NCBI GenBank assembly: GCA_938010765.1
Contig: CALLVX010000072.1
Span: forward strand, 37,161-101,160
Reading direction: 5' to 3'
Origin: an uncultured Flavobacteriaceae bacterium
Lineage (GTDB): Bacteria > Bacteroidota > Bacteroidia > Flavobacteriales > Flavobacteriaceae
DNA length: 64,000 nucleotides
Shown here: positions 8,236 through 16,462 of the stretch, in pieces
Layout of the letters: the number at the start of each line of letters is the position of its first letter
How positions within the stretch are numbered: position 1 is the stretch's first letter
The notes under the pieces: model-generated
What the model was told of the DNA's origin: nothing
Database searches by the model: none
The model's input: only the letters and a program-made list of their open reading frames with translations
Position numbers and translations under genes: made by a program

Positions 8236-8997
8236 ATGGTTAAAGATAAAATTAAAATGTTCCTTGATTCAGATCTTCTAGAGAAGTATCTAATCGGCTC
8301 TACCACAGACCAGGAAAACTTGCAAGTGGAGCGTTATATAGCAATGTACCCTAAGGTAAGGGAAACGTATGACGAACTTCAGGAAAACCTAGAGGCTTTT
8401 GCCAAAATGCATTCCTTAAAGACACCAGAAGGCCTAAAAGAACGTATTCTTTCGAAAATTAGATCGGAACATATGGGCAAAAGACGTTTTGCACGATATG
8501 CAATGGCAGCTAGTGTAGCTACAATTCTATTTGCCGGGGCATCGTACTTCTTCTGGAGTGAAAATCAAAGTTTACAGCAAGAAAATCAAATTGTAAACAA
8601 TAAGATAGAGGATTTGGAAGCTGATATGCGTGAGCAATTAGCCGACGTTCGAAACCAGTTTATCGTACTTCAAAATCCGCAGACAAAAAGGTTCAACATC
8701 AACGGAAACAAAAAAGCGAAAGAGCTTAAAGCAGTCGCCTACGTAAACCCGGTAAAAAAGCTGTCATATATCAACGTAAGTAAATTGCCGAATTTACCTG
8801 AAAATCAATGTTTCCAGATGTGGGCAGAGGTAGACGGTAAGATGCTTAACTTAGGGGTCATCCAAGAAACGTCTAACAAAGACAAATTAGTGGCTTTACC
8901 CTATGCCGATGAGGCAGTTGGTTATATAACTATAGGACCCAAAGGTGGCAACGAAACCCCAACGGTCGAAAACATTGTTGCGAATATCACGTATTAG
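8236..8997 (+). CDS. anti-sigma factor, RskA family
   Basis: A 253-residue single-pass membrane protein. The N-terminal ~85 residues (SDLLEKYLIGSTTDQENLQVERYI) resemble the sigma-binding anti-sigma domain; there is no HxxxCxxC zinc motif, so this is a zinc-free type. A membrane segment lies at about 91-108 (YAMAASVATILFAGASYFFW), then a coiled coil (about 112-140), then an extracytoplasmic anti-sigma-K C-terminal domain with PENQCFQMWAEVDGK and ITIGPKGGNETPT. It would hold the upstream sigma factor at the membrane until released, perhaps by proteolysis as in other RskA systems. A terminator follows. Confidence 0.9.
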   Translation: MVKDKIKMFLDSDLLEKYLIGSTTDQENLQVERYIAMYPKVRETYDELQENLEAFAKMHSLKTPEGLKERILSKIRSEHMGKRRFARYAMAASVATILFAGASYFFWSENQSLQQENQIVNNKIEDLEADMREQLADVRNQFIVLQNPQTKRFNINGNKKAKELKAVAYVNPVKKLSYINVSKLPNLPENQCFQMWAEVDGKMLNLGVIQETSNKDKLVALPYADEAVGYITIGPKGGNETPTVENIVANITY

Positions 8998-9020
8998 TCC
9001 TTCGCGACATCCTATATTTT

Positions 9021-9054
9021 AAAGCCTCGCCATTCTTGTCGGGGCTTTATTTTT
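9021..9054 (+). terminator. rho-independent terminator
   Basis: AAAGCCTCG (9021-9029) pairs with CGGGGCTTT (9040-9048), with one G-T pair, and is followed by a T-rich run. It closes the sigma/anti-sigma operon. Confidence 0.7.
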
Positions 9055-9063
9055 GTACCTTTG
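9036..9063 (+). promoter_or_regulatory. promoter of the small membrane protein gene
   Basis: TACCTTTG at 9056-9063 matches the -7 box exactly, and TTG at 9036-9038 lies 17 bases upstream inside the preceding terminator stem. The ATG at 9080 is 16 bases downstream. Confidence 0.55.
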
Positions 9064-9079
9064 TAAAAACTTTGAAGAC

Positions 9080-9283
9080 ATGAAGCTTTTGTTTCTTACC
9101 ATAGGCATATTGGCCCTTGCAGTAGCTGGTATCGCCATCAAAATTTGGTCTAAAAAAGACGGTGAATTTGCAGGCACTTGTGCTAGTCAGAATCCGTTCC
9201 TGAACAAAGATGGACAAGCGTGTGGTATGTGCGGTAAATTGCCCAGTGAGCAAGACTGTGGCAATGAAACAGCCGCATTGTAA
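9080..9283 (+). CDS. small membrane-anchored cysteine-rich protein
   Basis: A 67-residue protein with one N-terminal membrane segment (MKLLFLTIGILALAVAGIAI) followed by a short soluble tail with four cysteines in the pattern GTCASQNPF, ACGMCGK and EQDC. This is a conserved Bacteroidota type often annotated only as a membrane or secreted protein. The CGMCG core might bind a metal or undergo disulfide exchange, but nothing proves this. An in-frame codon at 9053 lies inside the -7 box, so the start at 9080 is well supported. It precedes a sigma-factor gene and lipA, an order I believe to be common in the family. Confidence 0.8.
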   Translation: MKLLFLTIGILALAVAGIAIKIWSKKDGEFAGTCASQNPFLNKDGQACGMCGKLPSEQDCGNETAAL

Positions 9284-9320
9284 GGTTTCGCTTATTTCAT
9301 TATTTTCTAACGTATTTTTT

Positions 9321-9884
9321 TTGGAAAAACCCAAGGACACACTAGAAGGAATCATTCAAAAGGCGAAAATGGGAAACCAAATTGCCTTTAGTACCTTGTT
9401 AGACCGTTTTTGGAACGAAGTATACGGTTTTCAACTAAAGCGTACCCAGAATGAAAACGATGCTGAGGACATTAGCATACGTACCTTTTCAAAAGCTTTC
9501 GATAAGATAACTTCCTATAATGATTCGTATGGCTTCAATACTTGGTTAATTGCCATCTCCAAGAACATTCATATTGATCTGGTTCGAAAAAGAAAACGCG
9601 ATTTTCTAGAAACGAACAGAGGAAGCAACGATGCGGTCAAAAAGGTATTGGACGACGCCCCGACAGCCGAAGATCGTTTAATCATCGAACAAAACCTGGC
9701 AACCCTTCTCCAATATATCAAAAAACTAAAACCACATTACCAAGAGGTCATCAATCTGCGTTATTTTCAAGAACTAAGTTACGCTGATATCGCCGCACAG
9801 CTAAACGAACCTATAAACAATGTAAAGGTGAAGTTATTGCGCGCCAAAAAACTACTGGCAGAAGTAATTAAAAGCAGGTCATAG
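9321..9884 (+). CDS. RNA polymerase sigma-70 family factor
   Basis: A sigma factor with region 2 (FWNEVYGFQLKRTQNENDAEDISIRTFSKAF, then NTWLIAISKNIHIDLVRK) and region 4 (QEVINLRYFQELSYADIAAQLNEPINNVKVKLLRAKKLL). No anti-sigma gene follows; lipA is 113 bases downstream. The start is uncertain. TTG at 9321 gives LEKPKDTLEGIIQKAKMGNQ and 187 residues, which fits the family. An ATG at 9264 would overlap the preceding gene and add 19 residues unlike the family; ATG at 9369 would remove part of region 2. Which promoters it reads is unknown. Confidence 0.85.
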   Translation: MEKPKDTLEGIIQKAKMGNQIAFSTLLDRFWNEVYGFQLKRTQNENDAEDISIRTFSKAFDKITSYNDSYGFNTWLIAISKNIHIDLVRKRKRDFLETNRGSNDAVKKVLDDAPTAEDRLIIEQNLATLLQYIKKLKPHYQEVINLRYFQELSYADIAAQLNEPINNVKVKLLRAKKLLAEVIKSRS

Positions 9885-9970
9885 CGGTCGCCATTCCCTG
9901 CAACCTTTCGAACGAGGTCATCACTCGACCCAAGAACCCCGAACACAATGTACAGCCCCCAAATAGTTCG

Positions 9971-9978
9971 TATATTTG
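9971..9978 (+). promoter_or_regulatory. lipA promoter -7 box
   Basis: TATATTTG matches TAnnTTTG exactly and lies 19 bases before the lipA start. No clear -33 element is visible. Confidence 0.5.
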
Positions 9979-9997
9979 TTGAGATAAAATCTGAACT

Positions 9998-10873
9998 ATG
10001 AGCAACGAATCGATCGCAAGTGTTGCACCACCAAAAGGGAAACCAAAATGGCTTCGTGTAAAACTGCCTACAGGGAAGAAATATACCCAATTGCGAGGCC
10101 TTGTAGAAAAATACGACTTGCATACGATTTGCACATCGGGCAGCTGCCCAAATATGGGTGAATGCTGGGGTGAAGGTACCGCAACCTTTATGATTCTTGG
10201 GAATGTATGCACCCGTTCTTGCGGCTTTTGTGGGGTAAAAACAGGAAGACCTGAAGATGTTGATTGGGCAGAACCTGAAAAAGTGGCACGCTCGATCAAG
10301 ATTATGGGTATCAAGCATGCCGTGGTTACCTCAGTAGATCGAGACGATCTAAAGGATATGGGCTCTATTATCTGGGCTGAAACGGTGAAAGCAATTCGAA
10401 GAATGAACCCAACCACCACCTTGGAAACCTTGATTCCCGATTTCCAGGGAATCGAAAGACACCTAGATCGTATTATCAAAGTGTCGCCAGAGGTGGTTTC
10501 CCACAATATGGAAACCGTACGACGACTTACGCGCGAAGTGCGCATACAGGCTAAGTATGACCGTAGCTTAGAGGTTTTGCGCTATTTGAGGGCAAATGGG
10601 GTCAACAGAACCAAGTCGGGCATCATGTTGGGATTAGGAGAGCTAGAAGAGGAAGTAATCGAGACGATGAAAGACCTTAGAAACGCCAATGTAGACGTGG
10701 TAACCATTGGGCAATACCTACAACCTTCTAAAAAACATCTGCCAGTAAAAGAGTTTATACTGCCCGAGCAATTCAAAAAATACGAAGAAATAGGATTGGA
10801 AATGGGTTTTCGACACGTAGAAAGCGGTGCTCTGGTACGATCTTCCTATAAGGCGCATAAACATATCAACTAA
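9998..10873 (+). CDS. lipA: lipoyl synthase
   Basis: Radical SAM enzyme that inserts two sulfur atoms into the octanoyl chain on lipoyl domains of 2-oxoacid dehydrogenases and the glycine cleavage system. Both iron-sulfur sites are visible: the auxiliary cluster cysteines C45, C50, C56 ([12 protein letters not shown]) and the radical SAM cysteines C71, C75, C78 (CTRSCGFC). The final RSSYKAH carries the conserved C-terminal serine that ligates the auxiliary cluster. The 291-residue length is normal. It has its own -7 box. Confidence 0.98.
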   Translation: MSNESIASVAPPKGKPKWLRVKLPTGKKYTQLRGLVEKYDLHTICTSGSCPNMGECWGEGTATFMILGNVCTRSCGFCGVKTGRPEDVDWAEPEKVARSIKIMGIKHAVVTSVDRDDLKDMGSIIWAETVKAIRRMNPTTTLETLIPDFQGIERHLDRIIKVSPEVVSHNMETVRRLTREVRIQAKYDRSLEVLRYLRANGVNRTKSGIMLGLGELEEEVIETMKDLRNANVDVVTIGQYLQPSKKHLPVKEFILPEQFKKYEEIGLEMGFRHVESGALVRSSYKAHKHIN

Positions 10874-10918
10874 GAACGGCAATACATACCCAAGAGAATC
10901 AACAGGAAGAGGACAAGC

Positions 10919-10933
10919 ACTTGTGTTACAAGT
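10919..10933. promoter_or_regulatory. palindrome upstream of gap
   Basis: ACTTGT-GTT-ACAAGT is a perfect 6+6 inverted repeat 38 bases before the gap start codon. No -7 box is seen there. It is operator-like, but not a CRP or FNR consensus; no regulator can be named. Confidence 0.35.
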
Positions 10934-10971
10934 ATACCCAGAAATTCCTTCCATAAAACACCTAACTTTCA

Positions 10972-11982
10972 TTGAAAACCATCAACATAGGTATTAACGG
11001 GTTTGGCAGAATTGGTAGAACCTTATTTCGCCTATTGAACAAACAACCGCATCTTCGGGTAGTCGCCATTAACGATCTTGCCGACAGCAGAACGCTTTCC
11101 CATCTGCTGAAATATGATAGTATACACGGCGTTTTTCACAAAGAAATCGGTTATAATGAAAAGCATATTTTGGTCGAGGAGGAAGCCATACGGCTTTTGA
11201 ATGCCGATAGGCCCGAGAACATTGACTGGGCATCGCAAAAAGTAGATATTGTAGTAGAAGCTACCGGAAAATTCAAGACCTCAGCGGCCTTAAGGCCTCA
11301 TTTGGAAAATGGGGCAAAAAAGGTGATTTTATCGGTTCCACCAGCGGATGACGGTATCAAAATGATTGTTTTTGGCATTAATGAGGAAATAGTAACAAAA
11401 GAGGATGACATCTTATCAAATGCTTCTTGTACCACCAACAACGCAGCACCTATGATTCAGGTGATTAACGAGTTATGCGGAATTGAACAGGCTTATATTA
11501 CAACCATTCATTCGTATACCACCGATCAAAGTTTGCATGATCAACCGCATCACGATTTGCGGAGGGCGAGGGCAGCTTCACAGTCAATCGTTCCCACTAC
11601 CACAGGGGCAGCAAAGGCCCTTACACGCATTTTCCCAGAGCTTTCCGAAGTAATTGGTGGCTGCGGAATACGGGTGCCGGTACCTAATGGGTCTTTGACC
11701 GATATCACTTTTAACGTAAAAAGAGCTACTTCGATTGAAGAAATAAATAGTACTTTTAAAAGAATTTCACATAACGAGCTGAAAAACATACTTTTATATA
11801 CCGAAGACCCCATTGTTTCTATCGACATAAACAATAGTTGTTATTCTTGTACGTTTGACTCACAGATGACTTCCGTAATCGGCACCATGGTCAAGATCAT
11901 AGGCTGGTACGATAATGAAACGGGATACAGCAGTCGAATTGTAGATCTAATGAATCTATTGGTCGATAAAAAGTTTATTTGA
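10972..11982 (+). CDS. gap: type I glyceraldehyde-3-phosphate dehydrogenase
   Basis: Converts glyceraldehyde-3-phosphate, phosphate and NAD(P)+ to 1,3-bisphosphoglycerate. The Rossmann motif INGFGRIGR is at residues 8-16; the catalytic cysteine is C153 in SNASCTTN and the assisting histidine H180 in TIHSYTTDQ. The C-terminal WYDNETGYS is typical. Length is 336 residues. The start codon is TTG (10972), immediately giving KTINIGINGFG; no ATG is available. The next residues after the active site (NAAPMIQ rather than CLAP) mark it as a divergent GAPDH, perhaps a second isozyme. Its TGA overlaps the TTG start of the histidine kinase gene. Confidence 0.95.
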   Translation: MKTINIGINGFGRIGRTLFRLLNKQPHLRVVAINDLADSRTLSHLLKYDSIHGVFHKEIGYNEKHILVEEEAIRLLNADRPENIDWASQKVDIVVEATGKFKTSAALRPHLENGAKKVILSVPPADDGIKMIVFGINEEIVTKEDDILSNASCTTNNAAPMIQVINELCGIEQAYITTIHSYTTDQSLHDQPHHDLRRARAASQSIVPTTTGAAKALTRIFPELSEVIGGCGIRVPVPNGSLTDITFNVKRATSIEEINSTFKRISHNELKNILLYTEDPIVSIDINNSCYSCTFDSQMTSVIGTMVKIIGWYDNETGYSSRIVDLMNLLVDKKFI

Positions 11983-14210
11983 AAACGAACTACCTACATA
12001 TACGTCGTTTACTATGCTGCCTTTTGTTGGTCTACTTCGGTATGGGTACAATTCTCCAAGCCCAAGAAGCGCAGGATACGGTACCGACGAAAAGTGTAGC
12101 CGCCTACTTCGAAGAAGCAAGAACCTTTCGGCATCAAAACAAAATGGATATGGCCCTGTCGGCCTTAGAGAATGCGGCCAAGGTAGCAGAGAAGAATGAC
12201 AACATGAAATCGGTCATCGATGCATGGCACAAGTTCTCTATTATTTACCTAGAACTTGGTAAGAAAAGTAACTCTGAAGTCTATTGGGACCGTGCGAATG
12301 TGCAATTGAAGGAAATGGAGTATCCTTTTGGTGATGCCATGGACAAATATATAGGCGCCCTTTATATGTTCGGGGAGAAAAATAACTTTCAGGCCATTGT
12401 CGAATTAAATGATGCCCGCCAATTCAGTAATGATCGAAACCTTGTCAACAACATATTGCTGGCAGAAGGGAATATTTTTTTAGGTCTTGAAAAGTACGAC
12501 GTAGCTACGAAGAATTTTAATTCGTTAATCATCAATACCGACCCTTACGAACAAGAATATCTATCTACCAAAGCCAGTTTGGGACTTGCCAAATTGTATT
12601 TGGCAACCGAGGAATTGGAAGAGAGCGCTTACAATGCTGAAAATGCCTTAAAAATGGCAAAAGAGCATCAGTTTTTTGTTGAAAGTGTCACTGCTAATGA
12701 GTTATTGTCAAAAATTTATGCCCGTATGGGGAGCTACAATCATGCATGGCAAAACGAACGCAATCTTAATACCATCAAAGACTCGCTCTTTACCCTAGCC
12801 AAATTGAAGAATGAATCAAAGGCTGCAGAAAAAATACAATACAATTTCTTCGTTGATGAAATTGCGCGACTAGAACAGAAAAATGAAGAGTTGAGCCAAG
12901 AAGCTCGAAGTTCTGAGTTGACGGCTATCTTAACCTCAGCATTTTTGACCATTATTTCATTGTTGGCCGTTTCCCTGTACCGAAACAATCAAATAAAACT
13001 AAAGACAAACGATCTGTTACAAACCAAGAATAATGAATTGCAGTCGGCCAGAGATGCTGCCGTACAGGCCATGGAAGCCAAAACCAATTTTCTTTCTACC
13101 GTAAGCCACGAACTACGAACACCGCTCTATGCTGTAACCGGGCTTACCCATTTGCTGCTTGAGGAGAACCCTAGTAAAAATCAAAAAGAGCATTTAAAAG
13201 CTCTAAAATTCTCCGGTGACTACTTACTGAATTTCATCAACGACATTTTGCATATTAATAAGATCGACGCGGACAAGCTTGAACCTTTGGCCATTGAATT
13301 CAATTTAAAGAAGGTGCTTAAAGAAGTAATCGACTCTTTGCAACAAAGTGCCAAGGAGAATAAGACACAAATTGTCTTGGAATATGATGATACTATCCCA
13401 TCCTATTTGATGAGCGACCCATTAAAATTATCACAAGTGTTTATGAACCTCGTTGGGAATGCCCTAAAGTTCACCAAGAACGGAGAGGTGAAAGTCATTG
13501 CCAAGTTGATGAAGAAATTCGAAGAAGATGTTACTCTTTATTTTGAGGTTGTTGACAATGGCATCGGTATTTCCAAAGACCAGCAAGAAAGTATTTTTGA
13601 TGGTTTTGAACAAGGTTCTATACAAATCAATAGAGAATATGGCGGTACCGGTCTCGGGCTCACTATCGTAAAGAGCCTTTTGGGCTTATTCGGAAGTAAA
13701 ATTCAATTAGAAAGTGAACTTGGACAGGGAAGTTCGTTCTTTTTTGAATTAAAACTAAAAAGTAAAGACAGTGTTGTTGATGATGTTCCATTTGAGATTA
13801 CCGAGAAGAACTATGTTTTCAAGGGGCTCCACATCCTTATTGTTGAAGACAACAAGATAAATCAAGTGATTACCAAAAAGATGCTTTCTAAGAAAGAAAT
13901 CACGAGCGCTATTGCTAGCAACGGCACCGACGCTGTTGAGATGGCCAAGGAAAATAGCTATGATGCCATCCTAATGGATATTCATATGCCCGGTATTAGC
14001 GGGGAAGAGGCCACCATCGAAATCAGAAAATTTGATACTACTATTCCCATCATCGCCTTGACCGCAATTTCTTTGGATGATAGTTTGGAAAGTTTCTATG
14101 CAGCGGGTTGTGATGACGTAGTGACCAAACCGTTTAAACCAGAAGTATTCTATCAAAAAATAGGTGAGAATATTTTTGACAAAAAAAGAATTAAGAATAC
14201 CGCTTCATAA
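11979..14210 (+). CDS. hybrid sensor histidine kinase with periplasmic TPR region
   Basis: A 743-residue inner-membrane signalling protein. A signal sequence (about 1-29) leads into a helical periplasmic region with TPR-like repeats (about 40-270), a membrane segment (about 313-334), a dimerisation domain with phosphorylated H377 in FLSTVSHELRTP, an ATPase domain (NLVGNALKFT, DNGIGI, GGTGLGLTI), and a receiver domain with phospho-acceptor D667 in LMDIHMPG. There is no DNA-binding domain, so output must pass to another protein or stay within the receiver. The TTG start overlaps the gap stop (TTGA), suggesting co-expression. It converges with lpxK, overlapping by 20 bases. Confidence 0.93.
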   Translation: MKTNYLHIRRLLCCLLLVYFGMGTILQAQEAQDTVPTKSVAAYFEEARTFRHQNKMDMALSALENAAKVAEKNDNMKSVIDAWHKFSIIYLELGKKSNSEVYWDRANVQLKEMEYPFGDAMDKYIGALYMFGEKNNFQAIVELNDARQFSNDRNLVNNILLAEGNIFLGLEKYDVATKNFNSLIINTDPYEQEYLSTKASLGLAKLYLATEELEESAYNAENALKMAKEHQFFVESVTANELLSKIYARMGSYNHAWQNERNLNTIKDSLFTLAKLKNESKAAEKIQYNFFVDEIARLEQKNEELSQEARSSELTAILTSAFLTIISLLAVSLYRNNQIKLKTNDLLQTKNNELQSARDAAVQAMEAKTNFLSTVSHELRTPLYAVTGLTHLLLEENPSKNQKEHLKALKFSGDYLLNFINDILHINKIDADKLEPLAIEFNLKKVLKEVIDSLQQSAKENKTQIVLEYDDTIPSYLMSDPLKLSQVFMNLVGNALKFTKNGEVKVIAKLMKKFEEDVTLYFEVVDNGIGISKDQQESIFDGFEQGSIQINREYGGTGLGLTIVKSLLGLFGSKIQLESELGQGSSFFFELKLKSKDSVVDDVPFEITEKNYVFKGLHILIVEDNKINQVITKKMLSKKEITSAIASNGTDAVEMAKENSYDAILMDIHMPGISGEEATIEIRKFDTTIPIIALTAISLDDSLESFYAAGCDDVVTKPFKPEVFYQKIGENIFDKKRIKNTAS

Positions 14211-15255
14211 AACGGTGGATTTCTGCTACTAAAAATGTCCCTTGCTCCTCAAAAAATCGATGTCGTATCGGTAGATAATATAGGTTTTTCACCTTGCCCG
14301 CAAGACGAACATAATCTTTTTCGGTAGTAATAATTTTTGCTTTCCCGTTCAATTTTCGCAACTCCTTTTCGGTAAAAAAATGGTGATCGGAAAATTGCAA
14401 GTGCTCATAAACGAGCTGCTGATCATTTAGGTATCGAAGAAGTGGTTTCGGATTCGCTATCCCGGTAACCAAGGTGATATTTTCCTTAAAAAAAGAAAGC
14501 GGTCGTAGACCTTCTGGTCCTGTCAGCTCCTCTGCATAGGCTAAATAGGAGAACAGCACATCTTGGTATGTTTTCGGTTTAAGGCGTTTGCGAATGCGTT
14601 CACGGTCTTCCAACGATAAATCTAGCGGGCATTTAGTTACAACAATCAAATGTGCTCTTTGTGCTTCTTGTCGACTATCTCGCAAATCTCCCGTGGGTAG
14701 ATACTGATCATCAACATAAAGTTTTTCGTAGGCTGTTAGTAAAATATACAATCCGGCCTTCACTTTCCGATGTTGGTAGGCATCATCTAGCAATACCATT
14801 CCCGGCGCTACCGTATCTTCGAGCCGTGCAATCCCATTTTGCCTATCGGCATCTACCGCAACGGTCACCCCTGGAAACTTTCGATATATCTGAAAAGGTT
14901 CATCACCTAAATCGGCAACAGTGCTTTTTTTGTTTGCCAATACAAAACCTGTCGACTTTCTTTTATAACCTCGACTTAAAACAGCAAGCTTGTAAGAGTC
15001 TTGCAATGCATCGATCAAGAATTCGATCATCGGGGTTTTTCCGGTTCCTCCCACACTTAAATTGCCCACACAAATAGTGGGAGTTTCAAAAGTTTTGGAA
15101 CGAAACCATTCTTGATCGAACGCATAATTTCGAAGGCGAACGACCATGCCATAGATCCAAGAAATCGGAAATGCTATTTTGCGAAGTATTTGCACAGCAA
15201 CGAAAATATATATTTTTGAACTGACTGCAACCTTTTCTTTTACCGGTCTTTTCAT
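14191..15255 (-). CDS. lpxK: tetraacyldisaccharide 4'-kinase
   Basis: Phosphorylates the 4' position of the lipid A disaccharide precursor at the inner membrane, the sixth step of lipid A synthesis; it implies an outer membrane with LPS. The P-loop is VGNLSVGGTGKTP (about 62-74), followed by LSRGYKRKS and ADLGDEP, which are diagnostic. The N-terminus has the usual hydrophobic membrane-contact helix (VQILRKIAFPISWIYGMV). The 354-residue length is slightly long; the first 19 residues may be an extension. The -7 box lies only 5 bases before this ATG, predicting a nearly leaderless mRNA or, less likely, a later start. Confidence 0.95.
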   Translation of the reverse strand: MKRPVKEKVAVSSKIYIFVAVQILRKIAFPISWIYGMVVRLRNYAFDQEWFRSKTFETPTICVGNLSVGGTGKTPMIEFLIDALQDSYKLAVLSRGYKRKSTGFVLANKKSTVADLGDEPFQIYRKFPGVTVAVDADRQNGIARLEDTVAPGMVLLDDAYQHRKVKAGLYILLTAYEKLYVDDQYLPTGDLRDSRQEAQRAHLIVVTKCPLDLSLEDRERIRKRLKPKTYQDVLFSYLAYAEELTGPEGLRPLSFFKENITLVTGIANPKPLLRYLNDQQLVYEHLQFSDHHFFTEKELRKLNGKAKIITTEKDYVRLAGKVKNLYYLPIRHRFFEEQGTFLVAEIHRFMKRYS

Positions 15256-15260
15256 TGTTT

Positions 15261-15268
15261 CAAATGTA
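15261..15268 (-). promoter_or_regulatory. lpxK promoter -7 box, very close to the start codon
   Basis: The minus strand reads TACATTTG, an exact TAnnTTTG match, 5 bases before the lpxK ATG (15253-15255). Transcription would begin within about two bases of the start codon. Confidence 0.5.
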
Positions 15269-15338
15269 AACGCCTTCGTTTATAGCAATTGAAGCCCCAC
15301 CCGGGATCAATTCAAAGTAGAATGTCAAAATCAGTTCC

Positions 15339-15346
15339 TATCTTTG
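15339..15346 (+). promoter_or_regulatory. -7 box of the Nif3-family gene
   Basis: TATCTTTG matches TAnnTTTG and lies 19 bases before the ATG at 15366. No clear -33 element. Confidence 0.5.
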
Positions 15347-15365
15347 AGACACTTAGTAAAACAAA

Positions 15366-16460
15366 ATGATTGTAAAAGATGTGACCACGCTGCTCGAAGA
15401 ACTGGCCCCTTTGGCCCAAGCAGAGGATTTTGATAATGTAGGACTGTTGGTAGGTAGCTACGAGACCAAAGTTTCCGGGGTACTGGTAACGCTAGATACT
15501 TTGGAAAATGTGATCGATGAGGCCATAGCCAAAAAATGCAACCTGATCGTGAGTTTTCATCCTATCATTTTTGGGGGCTTAAAAAAACTCAATGGCACGA
15601 ATTACGTTGAACGTGTGGTTATCAAGGCAATTCGAAATCACATTGCTATTTATAGTATGCATACGGCCTTGGACAATTCGCCCCAAGGCGTTAATGCAAA
15701 AATCTGCGAGGTGCTCGGTATCCAAAACCCAAAAATTTTAATCCCCAAACAAGCGACCGTTAAAAAATTGACCACCTATGTTCCCAAAGATACGGCAACA
15801 GCCCTGAAAAAGGCGCTATTTACCGCAGGGGCTGGGAATATGGGCAATTACAGTCATTGTAGTTTTACCACAGAAGGTGTTGGCAGTTATCGGGCTGGCG
15901 AAGCCGCAAAACCCACAAAAGGAGAAATCGGAAAAACACATTATGAAGAAGAAATGCGAATCAATATGATCTTCGCGCCAACCAAAGAAAGAGCAGTGCT
16001 TGCCGCACTCTTTAAAAACCACCCGTACGAAGAGGTTGCTTATGAAGTGTTGACCTTAGAGAACAAAGACGGCAGTATTGGCATGGGAATGATCGGTGAT
16101 TTAAAAGTACCCTTAAAGGGGCTTGCCTTTTTACAGGATTTGAAAACTCGCATGAAAGCGAACGGAATACGATATTCGGGGAATGCGAACAGGCAGGTAG
16201 CACGTATCGCTGTTTTAGGAGGTAGCGGTGCCTTTGCCATCGAAGCCGCCAAAGCAGCAGGAGCCGATGTTCTGGTCACAGCCGATATCAAATACCACGA
16301 ATACTATCAAGAGGAAGGTAAAATGTTGATAACCGATATCGGACACTATGAAACTGAGCAGTTTACAAAAAATCTTTTAGTTGATTATCTTACGAAAAAA
16401 ATGCCTAATTTTGCAGTCCGTTTATCGGAAAGCAAAACGAATCCAATCAATTATTTATAA
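15366..16460 (+). CDS. Nif3-like dinuclear metal centre protein
   Basis: A 364-residue NIF3/DUF34 protein. The N-terminal part has EDFDNVGLLVG and SFHPIIFGGLKKL, the latter with a metal-ligand histidine, then MHTALDNSPQGVN. An inserted domain (about 130-240) contains MGNYSHCSFTTEGVGSY, as in the long form of the family. The C-terminal half has VLVTADIKYHEYY and ITDIGHYETEQF, carrying the remaining metal-binding His and Glu. Family members bind two metals and form hexamers, and have been linked to GTP cyclohydrolase-like chemistry, but the cellular function is unsettled. The next gene starts 2 bases downstream, an arrangement I believe is conserved in Bacteroidota. Confidence 0.93.
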   Translation: MIVKDVTTLLEELAPLAQAEDFDNVGLLVGSYETKVSGVLVTLDTLENVIDEAIAKKCNLIVSFHPIIFGGLKKLNGTNYVERVVIKAIRNHIAIYSMHTALDNSPQGVNAKICEVLGIQNPKILIPKQATVKKLTTYVPKDTATALKKALFTAGAGNMGNYSHCSFTTEGVGSYRAGEAAKPTKGEIGKTHYEEEMRINMIFAPTKERAVLAALFKNHPYEEVAYEVLTLENKDGSIGMGMIGDLKVPLKGLAFLQDLKTRMKANGIRYSGNANRQVARIAVLGGSGAFAIEAAKAAGADVLVTADIKYHEYYQEEGKMLITDIGHYETEQFTKNLLVDYLTKKMPNFAVRLSESKTNPINYL

Positions 16461-16462
16461 GT

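Noticed and set aside
9264..9884. ATG start at 9264 for the second sigma factor
   Set aside because: It would overlap the preceding gene and add residues unlike the family; TTG at 9321 fits the usual length, though this stays uncertain.
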